Shown here piece after piece: positions 62,656 through 64,000 of a stretch of DNA of 64,000 nucleotides. The translations under genes and the position numbers were made by a program. This stretch comes from Gammaproteobacteria bacterium. Its GTDB lineage: Bacteria; Pseudomonadota; Gammaproteobacteria; Pseudomonadales; Pseudohongiellaceae. The stretch lies in the NCBI GenBank assembly GCA_041395725.1, contig JAWKZW010000001.1, positions 186,001-250,000 of the forward strand, written 5' to 3'. Position 1 is the stretch's first letter; every line of letters starts with the position of its first letter. The notes under the pieces were generated by a model. It searched no databases. It had not been told where the DNA came from and worked only from the letters and a program-made list of their open reading frames with translations.

Positions 62656-63283
62656 ATGTACAAACGGCACCGATTCCCAACTGAAATCATCCGATACGCA
62701 GTCTGGCTATATTACCCATTTAAACTAAACTACCGAGATATCGAGAATTTACTCGCCCAGCGCGGAATCACAGTGAGTTATAAATTTGGCCGACTGTGGT
62801 GCGCAAAGTTGGTAAGCGGATTGCGCAGATATTGCGCCGAAGCCACACAGGTTACGGTGACACTTTTTATATTGACGAAGTTTTCGTGAATCCCCAGGGT
62901 ATCCTGCACTATTTATGGCGTGCAGTGGACCAGGATGGTGAAGTCGTGGACTGTACCTTCAGTAATGGCGAGATACATCAGCGGCCAAGCGATTTTTCAG
63001 TCGAATACTGAGGATAAGCCGCTTCGAACCAAAAAATATCACCACCGAAAAGCTACGGAGTTACGGTGTCGCACACCGGGAATTGATACCAGAAATAATC
63101 CACGATTTCACTCAGTATTCAAACGATAAAGCAGAGCTTTCACATCAGCCTACGAGAGTCAGAGAATGGGGCATGCACAAGTTTAAATCGATTACACAGG
63201 CACAGAATTATTTGAATACACATGCAGCCGTTGGCCATCGTCTTGAAGACAGTCGGTTCACCCGACTGACCGCCAGTGTCTGA
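62656..63283 (+). pseudogene. IS6-family transposase remnant
   Basis: Pieces in several frames reconstruct an IS6/IS26-like transposase. They are RHRFPTEIIRYAVWLYYPF and LNYRDIENLLAQRGITVSY, then YIDEVFVNPQGILHYLWRAVDQDGEVVD with the catalytic Asp, then SYGVAHRELIPEIIHDFTQYSND, and finally ELSHQPTRVREWGMHKFKS and AQNYLNTHAAV. At least two frameshifts plus a small deletion between the second and third blocks make it inactive. It appears to have landed in or beside the VWA gene that follows. Confidence 0.85.
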
Positions 63284-63358
63284 TAGAACTGGACAAGCTC
63301 CCCATTCAAAGTAACCTTCCCACGGTCGTTACCATTTTTCCACCCGCACAGCGTCTAG

Positions 63359-64000
63359 TCGGCCAGCGATGAACACGGAGCGGAAACCTCACATTTCGAA
63401 GGCCCGAACAATGCCGGCGACCTTATCACCTTTGCTGATCGGGGCAGTGAGGCACGCAATGGAATAGGCTACTAGTCCTACGTGGGTAACGCCAGAGGCG
63501 ATACGCTGACTCTGCGTGCTGGAGAAACGCTCGGTGCATTCGACATCGTTTATGTCTCCAATCGCACGGCAATCGGCAGAAATCCTATCGATATCGTCGA
63601 GGCTAGCGTAAGGCTGAATGGTCCGGCCGAGGGTTCCACGCGACTGCGTTTCCCGGTTGACTGGTCAGGAGCCGACAATGCTGGTGACCGGGTAGTTCTC
63701 GTCGACGGGGATGGCGGGGAGCACGATTATGCCTATATAGATCCGAACGAATCCAGTGTCGAGCTGGTAGCACCCGCGGCTGCCGGCAACTACACGTTGG
63801 TCTACCGATCACGGGGCGGCAATGAGATGGCCAGGTGGGATCTGGTCATCGTCCCTGTCGCGGTGTCGTCCGGGGAATTGCAAGTCACACAGCGGAAGAC
63901 TCAGCTTGGCCCAAATGATGCCGTCGAAATCAAACTCGATGCCTCGGGAAGTATGCTGCAGCGCCTCGACGGTGAGCGCCGTATCGAGATTGCCCGGCGT
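63359..64000 (+). pseudogene. VWA-domain surface protein fragment with in-frame stop (3' end outside window)
   Basis: The frame open from 63359 reads AETSHFEGPNNAGDLITFAD, then SEARNGIGY, a TAG at 63473-63475, and continues YVGNARGDTLTLRAGETLGAFDIVYVSN. A second copy of the same beta domain follows (WSGADNAGDRVVLVDGDGGE, YAYIDPNESSVELVAPAAAGNYTLVYRS). The window ends in the opening of a von Willebrand A domain: KLDASGSMLQRLDGERRIEIARR with the MIDAS D-x-S-G-S. Upstream coding sequence is cut by the IS6 remnant and a TAG at 63356. It is probably a broken gene; re-initiation at GTG 63482 cannot be ruled out. Confidence 0.6.

Noticed and set aside
1..64000. tRNA, rRNA, CRISPR, integrase-attachment sites or replication origin
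   Set aside because: Reading both strands by eye gave no convincing tRNA arms, rRNA blocks, integrase gene or DnaA-box cluster; a covariance-model search was not possible here.

Overview
The window looks like a chromosomal segment of an aquatic, probably marine, gammaproteobacterium. Evidence: a TamA/TamB pair, an Uup-type ABC-F protein, E. coli-like PpsA and FbaB, a NupC-type transporter, many secreted beta-rich proteins, a TonB receptor, and several IS families in decay. No rRNA or tRNA gene was recognised and no taxonomic marker gives a genus.

Layout. 0-2.8 kb: a 5'-cut GT81-type glucosyl-3-phosphoglycerate synthase and a GH13 subfamily 18 phosphorylase, together a glucosylglycerate-type module. 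2.9-9.3 kb: a palindromic repeat, an IS110 wreck, and two large reverse-strand secreted proteins carrying cohesin-like, Ig-like, RTX and dockerin-like modules. 9.5-14.6 kb: the most unusual part. A truncated PEP-CTERM-type secreted protein and a four-gene cassette (Tat-signal protein, PqqD-like protein, HprK-related kinase A, NTP_transf_5 nucleotidyltransferase) each have a sigma-54-like promoter with similar upstream palindromes. The cassette lies between two IS91 transposase fragments, next to an orphan PEP-CTERM tail. 14.7-20.3 kb: a GH105-like glycosidase, then a beta-propeller phytase lipoprotein and a TonB receptor, the last two each preceded by a convincing Pho box, so a phosphate-starvation phytate unit.

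20.3-35.9 kb: an FMN-binding protein, a triple carboxymuconolactone-decarboxylase-like protein, Uup, the gluconeogenic pair PpsA and FbaB, two tiny membrane proteins, a PQQ-type dehydrogenase, an L,D-transpeptidase-like protein, a 2OG-Fe(II) oxygenase and an FG-GAP/ASPIC protein. 36-41.5 kb: repeat-rich, with a MITE-like element, a serine hydrolase, a probably deleted P-loop kinase, a P460-like cytochrome, an ABM protein and a TetR regulator. 41.9-54.9 kb: TamA-TamB, a winged-helix/TPR regulator divergent from a truncated haemoglobin, a YSC84 lipid-binding protein, a DUF2272 protein, membrane proteins and a nucleoside transporter.

55-64 kb: accessory DNA. A VOC protein is followed by fused IS1182/IS91 fragments, then a run of unknown envelope proteins (57.1-62.3 kb) whose base and codon use differ from the rest and look alphaproteobacterial. 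An IS6 wreck and the start of a VWA-domain gene with an in-frame stop close the window.

All calls come from reading the sequence and recalled family knowledge; no database search was run.
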